Of a stretch of DNA of 18,297 nt, positions 6,423 to 13,855 are shown one piece after another. A program made the position numbers and the translations under genes. Below the pieces are notes generated by a model. The model was not told where the DNA came from, searched no databases, and saw nothing but the letters and a program-made list of their open reading frames with translations. Each line of letters opens with the position of its first letter. The stretch's first letter is position 1. Source of the stretch: Glaesserella sp041814905 (GTDB lineage: Bacteria; Pseudomonadota; Gammaproteobacteria; Enterobacterales; Pasteurellaceae); NCBI RefSeq assembly GCF_041814905.1, contig NZ_JBGXYA010000070.1:1-18297 (forward strand), given 5' to 3'.

Positions 6423-7748
6423 ATGTCTAGCACAGCACAAAATCTCAGAAATGACCCCAAAAAGGTTGCTATTGCTTCAATGGTCGGAACGGCAATCGAA
6501 TTTTTTGACTACTATATTTATGCCGCCGCAGCGGTATTAGTGTTCAATACACAATTTTTCAATAGTGATGATCCGGTTTCCAACGAGTTGATGTCCCTTT
6601 CAACTCTGGCTTTGGCATTCTTTGCCCGTCCAATCGGTTCGGCATTATTTGGACATTTCGGTGACAAAATCGGACGGAAAAAAACGCTTGTTGCTTCGTT
6701 ACTATTAATGGGATGTTCAACGGTGATGATCGGTCTATTGCCAACTTACGAAAGCATTGGTATTTGGGCGACGATTTTATTGTGTATCTGCCGTGTCGGT
6801 CAGGGGATCGGTCTTGGCGGTGAATGGGGCGGGGCCGCATTGGTTGCAACGGAAAACGCACCGGACGGCAAACGAGGGTGGTATGGTTCATTTCCACAAT
6901 TAGGTGCACCAATCGGTTTGTTTATGGCAAACAGCTCGTTCTTCCTGGTGAGTTATTATTTCGGCTCGCAAGCTTTAGTCGAATGGGCATGGCGTATTCC
7001 GTTTATTTCTTCTATCGTTTTGGTTGCGGTCGGTTTATACGTACGTTTAACCTTGCATGAAAGCCATGTATTTAAAGAGGCGGAAGATCAAGGGAAAACT
7101 CAAAAAGCACCGGTGAGTGCGGTATTCCGCCATCATCTGAAACCATTAATTATCGGCACCTTTGTGATGACGGCAACGTATGTATTGTTCTATATAATGA
7201 CGGCATTTGCGCAAGTTTATTCAAAATCTGCACCGACATTATCACCGGCAGGTCATCCGATGGGATTAGGTATTGAACCGAATACGTTTACCGGCTTCTT
7301 GCTATTAAGTGCGATTGTGTTTGCCGTTTTTGTCAGTATTTCAGGCGTTTATGCAGATAAAATCGGTAGACGTAAATGGCTGCTCGGCGTGACTTTTGCC
7401 ATGGCGATATTCGGTTTGGCGATGCCGTTATTTTTGTCAAACGGGACGCCTGTTACGGTATTCCTCTTCTTGGTGATTGGCATGGTATTAATGGGAATGA
7501 CTTTCGGACCGATGGCGGCATTATTACCGGAATTATTCCCAACAGAAGTGCGTTATTCGGGGGCATCACTGGCTTATAATTTTGCTTCTATTGTCGGAGC
7601 AACCATTGCAGCAACATTTGCAATTAAAATCAATATTTCATACGGTATTTTAGGTGTGGGGATCTATTTGGCAATCAATGCGGTAATTACGATGATCGCT
7701 TTATATATATCGAAAGAAACCAAACACTTAGACTTAACTAAAGTGTAA
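6423..7748 (+). CDS. MHS-family MFS transporter (YhjE-like)
   Basis: A 441-residue inner-membrane proton-coupled carrier with 12 predicted helices. It belongs to the metabolite:H+ symporter group (ShiA, ProP, YhjE, KgtP). Visible signatures are GTAIEFFDYYIY in helix 1, ARPIGSALFGHFGDKIGRKK (MFS motif A), GQGIGLGGEWGGAALVATEN and the repeat motif DKIGRRKW in the second half. Much of its N-terminal half resembles remembered E. coli YhjE closely (GTAIEFFD, GEWGGAALVATENAP, YGSFPQLGAPIG). The substrate is unknown, probably an organic acid or zwitterion. The ribosome site is poor (GGGAAA about 12 bases off). The gene converges on oadB, and the two share a nested dyad in the 101-base gap. Confidence 0.9.
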   Translation: MSSTAQNLRNDPKKVAIASMVGTAIEFFDYYIYAAAAVLVFNTQFFNSDDPVSNELMSLSTLALAFFARPIGSALFGHFGDKIGRKKTLVASLLLMGCSTVMIGLLPTYESIGIWATILLCICRVGQGIGLGGEWGGAALVATENAPDGKRGWYGSFPQLGAPIGLFMANSSFFLVSYYFGSQALVEWAWRIPFISSIVLVAVGLYVRLTLHESHVFKEAEDQGKTQKAPVSAVFRHHLKPLIIGTFVMTATYVLFYIMTAFAQVYSKSAPTLSPAGHPMGLGIEPNTFTGFLLLSAIVFAVFVSISGVYADKIGRRKWLLGVTFAMAIFGLAMPLFLSNGTPVTVFLFLVIGMVLMGMTFGPMAALLPELFPTEVRYSGASLAYNFASIVGATIAATFAIKINISYGILGVGIYLAINAVITMIALYISKETKHLDLTKV

Positions 7749-7761
7749 TATTGAACAAATA

Positions 7762-7843
7762 ACAAGCGTTCGGTTTACTCATAATTTGCCGACTTGATAG
7801 TTCAAGTATTTTTGCAAATTATTTGCCGAAACCGACCGCTTGT
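7762..7843. terminator. Nested USS-based stem-loop between the MFS gene and oadB
   Basis: Three concentric dyads lie in the convergent gap. The outer ACAAGCGTTCGGTTT (7762-7776) pairs with AAACCGACCGCTTGT (7829-7843) with one mismatch. The middle ATAATTTGC (7781-7789) pairs perfectly with GCAAATTAT (7814-7822). The inner ACTTGA (7792-7797) pairs with TCAAGT (7802-7807). The right outer arm is a perfect USS and the left one a one-base variant. Inverted USS pairs acting as terminators are known in Pasteurellaceae. The lack of a long T-run after the outer stem makes efficiency uncertain. Confidence 0.65.
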
Positions 7844-7849
7844 AATCCG

Positions 7850-9151
7850 TTACATTGCCGAAATGTACTTGAGCATCACCCCAGCGGCAATGGCTGAACC
7901 GATAACTCCTGCAACATTCGGTCCCATGGCGTGCATTAGCAGGAAGTTTTGTTTATCGGACTCCAAACCTAATTTATTTGAAACCCGCGCAGCCATGGGA
8001 ACTGCAGATACACCGGCAGAACCAATCAGCGGATTAATTTTGTTTTTACTGAAGCGGTTCATCACTTTTGCCATAATCACACCGCTGGCAGTGCCGATAC
8101 CGAAAGCAATAACGCCAAGTACCAAAATACCTAAGGTTTGTGGTTGTAGGAATTTATCCGCTATCAGTTTAGAACCGACGGACAGCCCTAGAAAGATCGT
8201 CACAATATTAATCAATGCATTTTGCGCCGTATCATTTAAACGTTCCGCCACACCGCTTACCCGTAGCAAATTACCAAAACAGAACATACCGAGTAACGGA
8301 GCTGCGTCGGGTAGCAATAAGGCAACGAGTAATAACAAGGTAATCGGAAAGAGAATTTTTTCACGATTACTGACATTACGCATCTGTACCATTTTGATTT
8401 TGCGCTCTTCTTCTGTTGTCAGCGCTTTCATAATCGGCGGTTGAATTAACGGCACCAATGCCATATATGAATAGGCGGCAACCGCAATAGCACCTAACAA
8501 TTCAGGCGCCAATTTACTGGCGAGATAAATTGCGGTCGGACCGTCAGCCCCTCCGATAATCCCAATCGCAGCCGCTTGCGGTAGGGTAAAGTCGATAATG
8601 CCTAACCAGTTCAAACCGACAGCACCGATTACCGTAGCGAAAATGCCGAATTGTGCGGCAGCGCCAAGTAATAAAGTGCGTGGATTTGCCAATAGCGGAC
8701 CAAAATCGGTCATTGCACCGACACCCATAAAAATAATCAGCGGGGCAACGCCATAGTTGATAGCAACTTGATAAAACAAGGCAAGTACACCGGCTGTATA
8801 ACCAAGGTCGCCTGCGATACTTTCTAACTCGTGTTGAACGGATGGTAAAGCAAGGGCGATTGCTTCTTTGATGGCGGTTGGGTCTACGCTGCTCCCCACT
8901 TTAGCTGCAACCACGGCAAGATGTTGCGGTACTTGCTGATGTAATAGGTTGTCTAACGCAGTCATGGCTAAACCGGCTTCAGGAATATTCGATAGTAGCC
9001 CTCCAAAACCAATCGGCAATAGTAATAACGGTTCAAACCGGCGAGCAATTGCAAGCCATAACAGCAAGAGACTGATTGCAATCATTACTGCTTGACCAAA
9101 CTCCATATGCAGTATTCCCATCCCTTGCACTAATGCAACAAGACTTTCCAT
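7850..9151 (-). CDS. oadB: Oxaloacetate decarboxylase beta subunit (sodium pump)
   Basis: A 433-residue integral membrane subunit that decarboxylates carboxybiotin and couples this to Na+ export. It matches OadB/GcdB/MmdB in length and sequence. The N terminus MESLVALVQGMGILHMEFGQ is typical. The motif GIIGGADGPTAIYLASKL contains the Asp used in Na+ and proton transfer. AVPMAARVSNKLG and HAMGPNVAGVIGSAIAAGVM occur near the C terminus. Many hydrophobic segments are present. An AGAGGAA ribosome site precedes the ATG, and the gene begins 19 bases after the oadA stop. It is the last gene of oadGAB, ending just before the nested USS dyad. Confidence 0.97.
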   Translation of the reverse strand: MESLVALVQGMGILHMEFGQAVMIAISLLLLWLAIARRFEPLLLLPIGFGGLLSNIPEAGLAMTALDNLLHQQVPQHLAVVAAKVGSSVDPTAIKEAIALALPSVQHELESIAGDLGYTAGVLALFYQVAINYGVAPLIIFMGVGAMTDFGPLLANPRTLLLGAAAQFGIFATVIGAVGLNWLGIIDFTLPQAAAIGIIGGADGPTAIYLASKLAPELLGAIAVAAYSYMALVPLIQPPIMKALTTEEERKIKMVQMRNVSNREKILFPITLLLLVALLLPDAAPLLGMFCFGNLLRVSGVAERLNDTAQNALINIVTIFLGLSVGSKLIADKFLQPQTLGILVLGVIAFGIGTASGVIMAKVMNRFSKNKINPLIGSAGVSAVPMAARVSNKLGLESDKQNFLLMHAMGPNVAGVIGSAIAAGVMLKYISAM

Positions 9152-9170
9152 ATGATTCCTCTCTATTTAG

Positions 9171-10988
9171 TTAGACTAAGGTCATCAGCGTATCGCCAAC
9201 AGCGACTACATCACCGGCTTTCACTTTAATACCTTGCACTTTGCCGGCTTTTACCGCGCAGATTTGTGTTTCCATTTTCATCGCTTCCAATACCAACAAT
9301 ACTTCATCCGTGTTTACCTGTTGCCCTTCAGTAACTACGATTTTCAGAATTGTTCCCGCCATCGGCGCGCTCACCGGTTCACCGCTAGCGGAAGAAACCG
9401 GTGTTGTCACGGTCGGAGAGGCGACAGCAGTTGTGGCTATCGGTGTGGTTGATGTAATATGACTGATTTCACCGCCTTCGCTCACTTTTACCACAAAAGC
9501 TTTGCCTTCCAATTCAACGGTATAAACGGCTGGAGCAGTATTTGTAGCTGCTTTTGGTGAGGCGACGGGAGGCGCCGGTTTAGTAGTCTGTGCCGTCGGT
9601 GCAGGTTCAAATGCTGCAGGATTACCTCGGTTTTCTAAGAATTTCCAACCGACTTGAGGGAAAAGTGCGACAATAAGTGCATCATCAATTTCATTTTTTG
9701 CAAGTTTTATGCCTTTTTCGACCGCTTGTTGTTTTACTTCTACCAATAATTTATCCATTTCCGGTGCGATATGATCGGCTGGTCGATCGGTAATTGCTTT
9801 ATTGCCCTCTAATACTCTCGCCTGCAATTCGGCATTCACCGGAGCCGGTGTGCGACCGTATTCGCCTTTTAAAATACCGGCGGTTTCTTTCGCGATATTC
9901 TTATACCGTCCTCCCATTAACACATTCATAACTGCTTGAGTACCCACAATTTGTGATGTCGGTGTAACAAGAGGGATGTAACCTAAATCTTTGCGCACGA
10001 GCGGAATTTCTCTTAAAACGTCATCCAATTTATCTGTGGCATTTTGCTGTTTAAGCTGGCTTTCAAGGTTGGTCAACATCCCTCCCGGCACTTGTGCTAC
10101 AAGAATACGACTGTCCACACCTTTTAATTGACCTTCAAATGAAGTATATTTTTTACGAACCTCACGAAAATAGGCTGCGATTTTTTCGATTTTCATCATA
10201 TCTAAACCGGTATCGTATGGTGTACCTTGAAGTGTCGCAACTAATGCTTCTGTTGCCGGATGTCCGTAAGTACCGCTCATTGATGAAATGGCGGTATCGA
10301 TTCCGTCCACTCCTGCTTCAATAGCCTTCAACAATGCCATTTCCGCCATGCCTGTGGTCGCGTGGCAGTGTAAATGCAAACGTACTTCGTAGCGTTTTTT
10401 GAGTTCACTGACTAATTGATAAGCTGCCATTGGGGTCAAAATACCTGACATATCTTTGATGACCAAAGAATCTACGCCGATTTCAAGTAGCTGTTCGGTT
10501 ACCTCTAACCAAGTTTCTAAGGTATGTACCGGACTAGTCGTGTAGCTGAGAGTCCCTTGTGCATGAGCGCCGTTTTTGCGTACGGCTTTTAAAGCCTGTT
10601 GCATATTGCGCGGATCGTTCATTGCATCAAATACTCGAAAAACACTCATTCCGTTTGCGACCGCTCGTTCAACAAAGCGATCAACAACATCATCGGCATA
10701 GTGACGGTAGCCTAATAAATTTTGACCGCGTAATAACATTTGTAATGGGGTTTTGGGTATTGCTTTTTTCAGTTCTCGTAGGCGAGTCCAAGGATCTTCA
10801 CCTAAAAAACGAATACAGGAATCGAAAGTGGCTCCTCCCCAAGCCTCTAACGACCAGTAGCCGATATCATCGAGTTCTCTGGCAATTGGTAACATATCTT
10901 CTAACCGTAAGCGTGTTGCAAACAGAGATTGGTGAGCATCGCGTAAAACGACATCAGTAACAGCAATTTTTTTCGCTTGTGTTGTCAT
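9171..10988 (-). CDS. oadA: Oxaloacetate decarboxylase alpha subunit (biotin carboxyltransferase)
   Basis: A 605-residue subunit that moves carbon dioxide from oxaloacetate to biotin, yielding pyruvate. Residues about 1-460 form the carboxyltransferase region: D17 in VLRDAHQS, K178 in VIKDMSG, and metal ligands H207 and H209 in LHLHCHATTG. A Pro/Ala/Thr linker (about 465-540) leads to the biotinyl domain, with the biotinylated lysine K571 in LEAMKMET. The linker region is preceded by a perfect USS embedded in the frame (9721-9729), translated around KQQAVEKG. AAGGA lies upstream of the ATG. It is 12 bases after oadG. The set serves anaerobic use of citrate or oxaloacetate and sodium-motive energy, as known for the family. 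Confidence 0.97.
   Translation of the reverse strand: MTTQAKKIAVTDVVLRDAHQSLFATRLRLEDMLPIARELDDIGYWSLEAWGGATFDSCIRFLGEDPWTRLRELKKAIPKTPLQMLLRGQNLLGYRHYADDVVDRFVERAVANGMSVFRVFDAMNDPRNMQQALKAVRKNGAHAQGTLSYTTSPVHTLETWLEVTEQLLEIGVDSLVIKDMSGILTPMAAYQLVSELKKRYEVRLHLHCHATTGMAEMALLKAIEAGVDGIDTAISSMSGTYGHPATEALVATLQGTPYDTGLDMMKIEKIAAYFREVRKKYTSFEGQLKGVDSRILVAQVPGGMLTNLESQLKQQNATDKLDDVLREIPLVRKDLGYIPLVTPTSQIVGTQAVMNVLMGGRYKNIAKETAGILKGEYGRTPAPVNAELQARVLEGNKAITDRPADHIAPEMDKLLVEVKQQAVEKGIKLAKNEIDDALIVALFPQVGWKFLENRGNPAAFEPAPTAQTTKPAPPVASPKAATNTAPAVYTVELEGKAFVVKVSEGGEISHITSTTPIATTAVASPTVTTPVSSASGEPVSAPMAGTILKIVVTEGQQVNTDEVLLVLEAMKMETQICAVKAGKVQGIKVKAGDVVAVGDTLMTLV
9721..9729 (-). repeat. Uptake signal sequence inside oadA
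   Basis: A perfect ACAAGCGGT on the minus strand lies in the coding strand of oadA, followed by CGAAAAAGGC and an ACTTGCAAAAAAT tract. It is the one perfect copy inside a gene in this window. It encodes Gln-Ala-Val in a surface-exposed-looking region before the linker. Confidence 0.85.
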
Positions 10989-11000
10989 AATGGCATCCTT

Positions 11001-11270
11001 TTATTTGTTAAGACCATGTTTGCGACGGTGATGAGCAATTGCGGCAATAATGATTGGTCGTAAATCTGCTACATCATCAGAGGCGGAGGTTGGTGTCGGG
11101 GAAACGGTTGACGGTACAACCGTTACTCGAGTCTGCTCGGGAAAATAACGATTAATCGTATTCGAGATAAATGTGATGGCAATAATCAGTAGGAATAGAA
11201 ATAACATCACAAATCCCATACCGATAAACATAAGATTAATCCCTTCAATAATGAGATCGGTTTTTGTCAT
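11001..11270 (-). CDS. oadG: Oxaloacetate decarboxylase gamma subunit
   Basis: An 89-residue small membrane subunit that tethers OadA to OadB. It has one transmembrane helix (about residues 9-36, INLMFIGMGFVMLFLFLLII), a Pro/Ser/Thr-rich stretch and a C-terminal His-rich end (HHRRKHGLNK) that in the family helps bind zinc and OadA. The start at 11270 is chosen because CGGAG sits 8 bases upstream; a start 12 codons earlier lacks this. It is the first gene of oadGAB. The leader contains a 7-base dyad (AACCACA/TGTGGTT, 11291-11329) around an AT palindrome, of unknown meaning. Confidence 0.93.
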   Translation of the reverse strand: MTKTDLIIEGINLMFIGMGFVMLFLFLLIIAITFISNTINRYFPEQTRVTVVPSTVSPTPTSASDDVADLRPIIIAAIAHHRRKHGLNK

Positions 11271-11385
11271 GGCGTTGTCTCCGAGGTTTAAACCACAGAT
11301 CTTCAATGTAAATAAATTTATTTGTGGTTGCTATAATTTGGATCAAATTAGCGCTTGAATTTTATAAATAGGTAAGCCCGACATA

Positions 11386-12204
11386 TTATTTGTTTTCAAG
11401 CGATTGGTCGCTACGTATGCGCCAATAAGTGGCAAAGCGAGGTTTACCGGAATTAGTTAATCCCCGATATTTATAGGTAATAAGGCTACCGATTGGCGGC
11501 GGATTTTTACGGTCGCTATCTTTAAAGCCGGAACCGATACGAAATTGTCCTCGATGATTCTCACAAGTAATTGCTCCCAATTTGTTTGCATATTTTCCTT
11601 TACCTTTATGGTGTGCGGTAACTGTACATTCTTCATCAAGAACAGCTTTCAATTTTAAAATTTGAGCAGAGCGTCCGTGAATATAATGAGCGTCAGGATT
11701 ACGGACAACAACACCTTCGCCTCCTGATTGTTGAATCTGATTAAAAAATTGGTTGAGATGATTTTTATCTTTTATCGGAATTTGTTCAATGATCTCAATA
11801 TAGGGCGTAGGATGGCGGGCAAGGTGTTGCTTTAGCTTCTCAAGGCGTGCAAAGAGATTCCCTTCTGCTTTAGGCACATCGAAAACATACAGTTTGAGTT
11901 TATACCAACCCTTTTGATGAGCTCGTACTGTTGAAGAAATCTGTTCAAACTGACCTCGCTCACTAAATAATTCCCCATCAATTTCAAAAGGCGGGAAGTT
12001 TTGGATAAAATAGTCAGGCGGTGAAAGAGGATAGCCTTGTCGGCTCAATAATTGAGTACCGTCCCAATAACCACGGATTCCATCTAATTTTTCAGACATT
12101 ACCCAGCCCTCAATATTTTGATCTTTATATTGTTCTAATAACATTAAATTTAATGGTTGAGCAAATAAATTAGGTATAAATAGAAAGAGAAAAAGTCGCC
12201 ACAT
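11386..12204 (-). CDS. ligA: Exported ATP-dependent DNA ligase (LigA/Lig E type)
   Basis: A 272-residue minimal ATP-dependent ligase, the size and type of the Haemophilus influenzae enzyme. Residues 1-15 (MWRLFLFLFIPNLFA) look like a signal peptide with cleavage before QPLNL, implying a periplasmic protein. Nucleotidyltransferase motifs are intact: motif I SEKLDGIRG with the adenylated lysine K39, SRQG, motif III FEIDGELF, motif IV GGEGVVVR and motif V ILKLKAV. A small OB-fold follows (GAITCENHRGQFRIGSG). There are no extra DNA-binding domains. An AGGAGG site precedes the ATG. A competence-type CRP-S palindrome lies 67-92 bases upstream. This suits a role in joining incoming DNA during transformation, which is inferred. 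oadG lies 115 bases downstream in the same direction with no clear terminator between. Confidence 0.93.
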   Translation of the reverse strand: MWRLFLFLFIPNLFAQPLNLMLLEQYKDQNIEGWVMSEKLDGIRGYWDGTQLLSRQGYPLSPPDYFIQNFPPFEIDGELFSERGQFEQISSTVRAHQKGWYKLKLYVFDVPKAEGNLFARLEKLKQHLARHPTPYIEIIEQIPIKDKNHLNQFFNQIQQSGGEGVVVRNPDAHYIHGRSAQILKLKAVLDEECTVTAHHKGKGKYANKLGAITCENHRGQFRIGSGFKDSDRKNPPPIGSLITYKYRGLTNSGKPRFATYWRIRSDQSLENK

Positions 12205-12270
12205 ATTACCTCCTAAAAATAATATGTAGAACTTTACGGTCTGAAATAGAAAAAATCAGGATTAAAAACT

Positions 12271-12296
12271 ATTTTTTCGATCTAGATCGAAAAAAT
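12271..12296 (-). promoter_or_regulatory. Candidate CRP-S (Sxy-dependent competence) site upstream of ligA
   Basis: This is a perfect 26-base palindrome with six T, the core TCGATCTAGATCGA and six A. Aligned to the CRP consensus, it keeps G7/A8 and the TCTAGA spacer region but has C6/G17 in place of T6/A17 on both sides, and T-rich/A-rich flanks. Those are the described hallmarks of Pasteurellaceae CRP-S sites. G5 is replaced by T in each half. The centre is about 79 bases before the ligA ATG. Confidence 0.68.
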
Positions 12297-12307
12297 AAAA
12301 TGAATAA

Positions 12308-12335
12308 AAAAAGCAATCTATTGAGATTGCTTTTT
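12308..12335 (-). terminator. Terminator of the DUF1508 gene
   Basis: AAAAAGCAATCT (12308-12319) pairs with AGATTGCTTTTT (12324-12335), a perfect 12-base stem with a 4-base loop. Read on the minus strand it ends in seven T. It lies 13 bases after the stop of the upstream gene and before the CRP-S palindrome. Confidence 0.9.
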
Positions 12336-12348
12336 AAACTGTTGGCAG

Positions 12349-12690
12349 CTATTCAGTTGTTTTGTCTTTAATTACAGTACTTGCCGCATTATTCATTACA
12401 GATTTTACTCCGTTTTGTGCAGCAGCTTTGGATGAGTAATATTCGCTACGACCAATTTCTTGATGATTTGCCGATTTCAAAATGAAATAAGGCTGGTCAC
12501 TTTTCGTCGTTTTAAATTCGAAGTTTTTTTCTTCAACACCGTTTTTTTGTACTGAAGCGATCCCTTTTTCTGCAGCAGAACGAGTTTTGTAAAGTTCGCT
12601 AGTTAAGATAACTTGGCTGTTTGCCGCTTTTAAGTTAAACATAAACTGTCCATCTTTCGCCAATTTAAGTTCGTACCAACCTAATGCCAT
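12349..12690 (-). CDS. DUF1508 (YegP/UPF0339) protein, two tandem domains
   Basis: A 113-residue protein built of two YegP-like DUF1508 repeats. Residues about 5-50 read YELKLAKDGQFMFNLKAANS and then SELYKTRSAAEKGIASV; residues about 56-101 read FEFKTTKSDQPYFILKSANH and then SEYYSSKAAAQNGVKSV. Each has the usual aromatic strand, K(A/S)AN(S/H) turn and the AA-x-G-x-x-SV helix. No signal peptide is present. The start at 12690 is chosen for its CGGAG ribosome site; an upstream in-frame ATG at 12738 would add 16 unlikely residues. E. coli YegP is a 110-residue homologue of unknown function. A strong terminator follows. Its leader contains short dyads (TTGTGG/CCACAA, 12722-12738) of unclear use. 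Confidence 0.9.
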   Translation of the reverse strand: MALGWYELKLAKDGQFMFNLKAANSQVILTSELYKTRSAAEKGIASVQKNGVEEKNFEFKTTKSDQPYFILKSANHQEIGRSEYYSSKAAAQNGVKSVMNNAASTVIKDKTTE

Positions 12691-12780
12691 AATATTCTCC
12701 GTTAATAAGGTTACATTGTTTTTGTGGGAAATCCACAAGTGGAAAGAATAAGCTTTTTTGTAGAATTTTCAATCACTTTG

Positions 12781-13614
12781 TTAAATAACTTGCTGAATTA
12801 AAGCAGAAATGTCCGGTTTAAATTGCTCAGCTTGAGCCATTTCAACAATTTGTGCGTGTGAATATGTATTGTTGTTATAAATGACCACGATACTGGTATC
12901 TCCCACTTGTAAGAAATTATGTTCACCAAATTCCGTGTAGCGAGTTGCCCCAATACTAATGATGGCTTGTTTCGGATACTCTGCTTTAGCGAGAAGATCA
13001 GCGATATTGTTCATTGGATCTTGATCGGGTTGGTGATTCATTCGGTCGATGATCCAATCCAAGAGTTTTTGGTGGAAATAGCTGTAGCCGATCGTTGGGC
13101 TGTCAATGCCGTATTCGGTGAGTTTACCGTTTCGTTTGTGGAAACAAGCAATATGATAACGATCTAAATTTCCACCTTGTTCAAATTTATCAAGGGGGAT
13201 TTGGGTGGCAGAAATGCCTTTTGAATTGGCTCCCCAGTTTTTCTTTTCACAGATTTTGCGAGCATTTGGACGGCGGATTGAGCAGTCGTTATAAGCCGCA
13301 AAGTGAGTCGGTTTTAACACAACAACTTGATTGTTTTGATATTCAATTTCGCAAATTAACGCCACTTCGGGTTCGATCTGCAAATTGTCTGCATCTTTGG
13401 GGAAGTTGATGGTGTCGTGGGAAAGGGGGTAATTAGCAAGAAAGTGGTCTGATTCGGCTAAATTTTTACTAGGAACGTAAAAAGGGAAAATTGCTTTGGG
13501 CTGGATTGCTTCGGTTGTTTGTACTTTCACGAAATCTGCCGCTTCGCCCGCTTGTTCTAAGTGCCCTGCAAAATTGCCTGCTACGCCTAAACCGATGAAG
13601 TGAGTGTTGTGCAT
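12781..13614 (-). CDS. DUF5718 family protein, FAH-fold-like
   Basis: A 277-residue soluble protein that I assign from memory to DUF5718, an uncharacterised family. It starts MHNTHFIGLGVAGNFAGHLE. The central part looks like the fumarylacetoacetate hydrolase fold: acidic IEPEVALICEIEY (E81, E83), then AAYNDCSIRRPNARK, which resembles the FAH 'nDxSxR' motif, then KKNWGANSKGIS where FAH proteins have a Lys-Gly segment. A metal-dependent C-C or tautomerase-like chemistry is therefore possible, but no substrate can be named. CGGAG lies 8 bases before the ATG. It is transcribed away from the large adhesin-protease gene. The gap to DUF1508 (90 bases) has no clear terminator, so co-transcription is possible. 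Family confidence is moderate, function unknown. Confidence 0.75.
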   Translation of the reverse strand: MHNTHFIGLGVAGNFAGHLEQAGEAADFVKVQTTEAIQPKAIFPFYVPSKNLAESDHFLANYPLSHDTINFPKDADNLQIEPEVALICEIEYQNNQVVVLKPTHFAAYNDCSIRRPNARKICEKKNWGANSKGISATQIPLDKFEQGGNLDRYHIACFHKRNGKLTEYGIDSPTIGYSYFHQKLLDWIIDRMNHQPDQDPMNNIADLLAKAEYPKQAIISIGATRYTEFGEHNFLQVGDTSIVVIYNNNTYSHAQIVEMAQAEQFKPDISALIQQVI

Positions 13615-13772
13615 TTTTATACTCCGTTTGTATTGAATTTGTGAGTTCAGTTTACAATTTCTTGATATAAATAGCGATATATACTGTGTAAATTTACTGT
13701 GGTAAGTATGTTTTTAAACCTTTCACAAGGAGAAGTAAAAGGTTTGTGTAAAGTCGATTTATTTTCAATAAA

Positions 13773-13800
13773 TTTACAATTATGCTATGCGACCTATTAA
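13773..13800 (+). promoter_or_regulatory. Possible promoter of the adhesin-protease gene
   Basis: TTTACA (13773-13778) and TATTAA (13795-13800) are 16 bases apart, placing the start near 13807 and a leader of about 50 bases. Upstream in the 241-base gap are a dyad AAACCTTT/AAAGGTTT (13716-13745), a GTAAATTTAC palindrome (13688-13697) and other AT-rich options, so the true start is uncertain. Confidence 0.35.
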
Positions 13801-13855
13801 AACAAGGACTTTTTTCAGTTTATTGTGACATGATTTTTAAAGGAGGGTAATCATA

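Noticed and set aside
6232..6540. A 102-codon plus-strand frame before and overlapping the MFS gene
   Set aside because: It has no ribosome site, resembles no protein I know, and its last third is the MFS coding region in another frame.
7794..8444. A 216-codon plus-strand frame opposite oadB
   Set aside because: It is antisense to a well-conserved gene, and its protein is rich in Ile/Thr/Pro as expected from a mirrored membrane protein. No start signal is seen.
11338..11352. FNR-like TTGAT half-site before oadG
   Set aside because: The second half (ATTAT) matches poorly and its placement relative to a weak -10 would not suit activation. Not enough to call.
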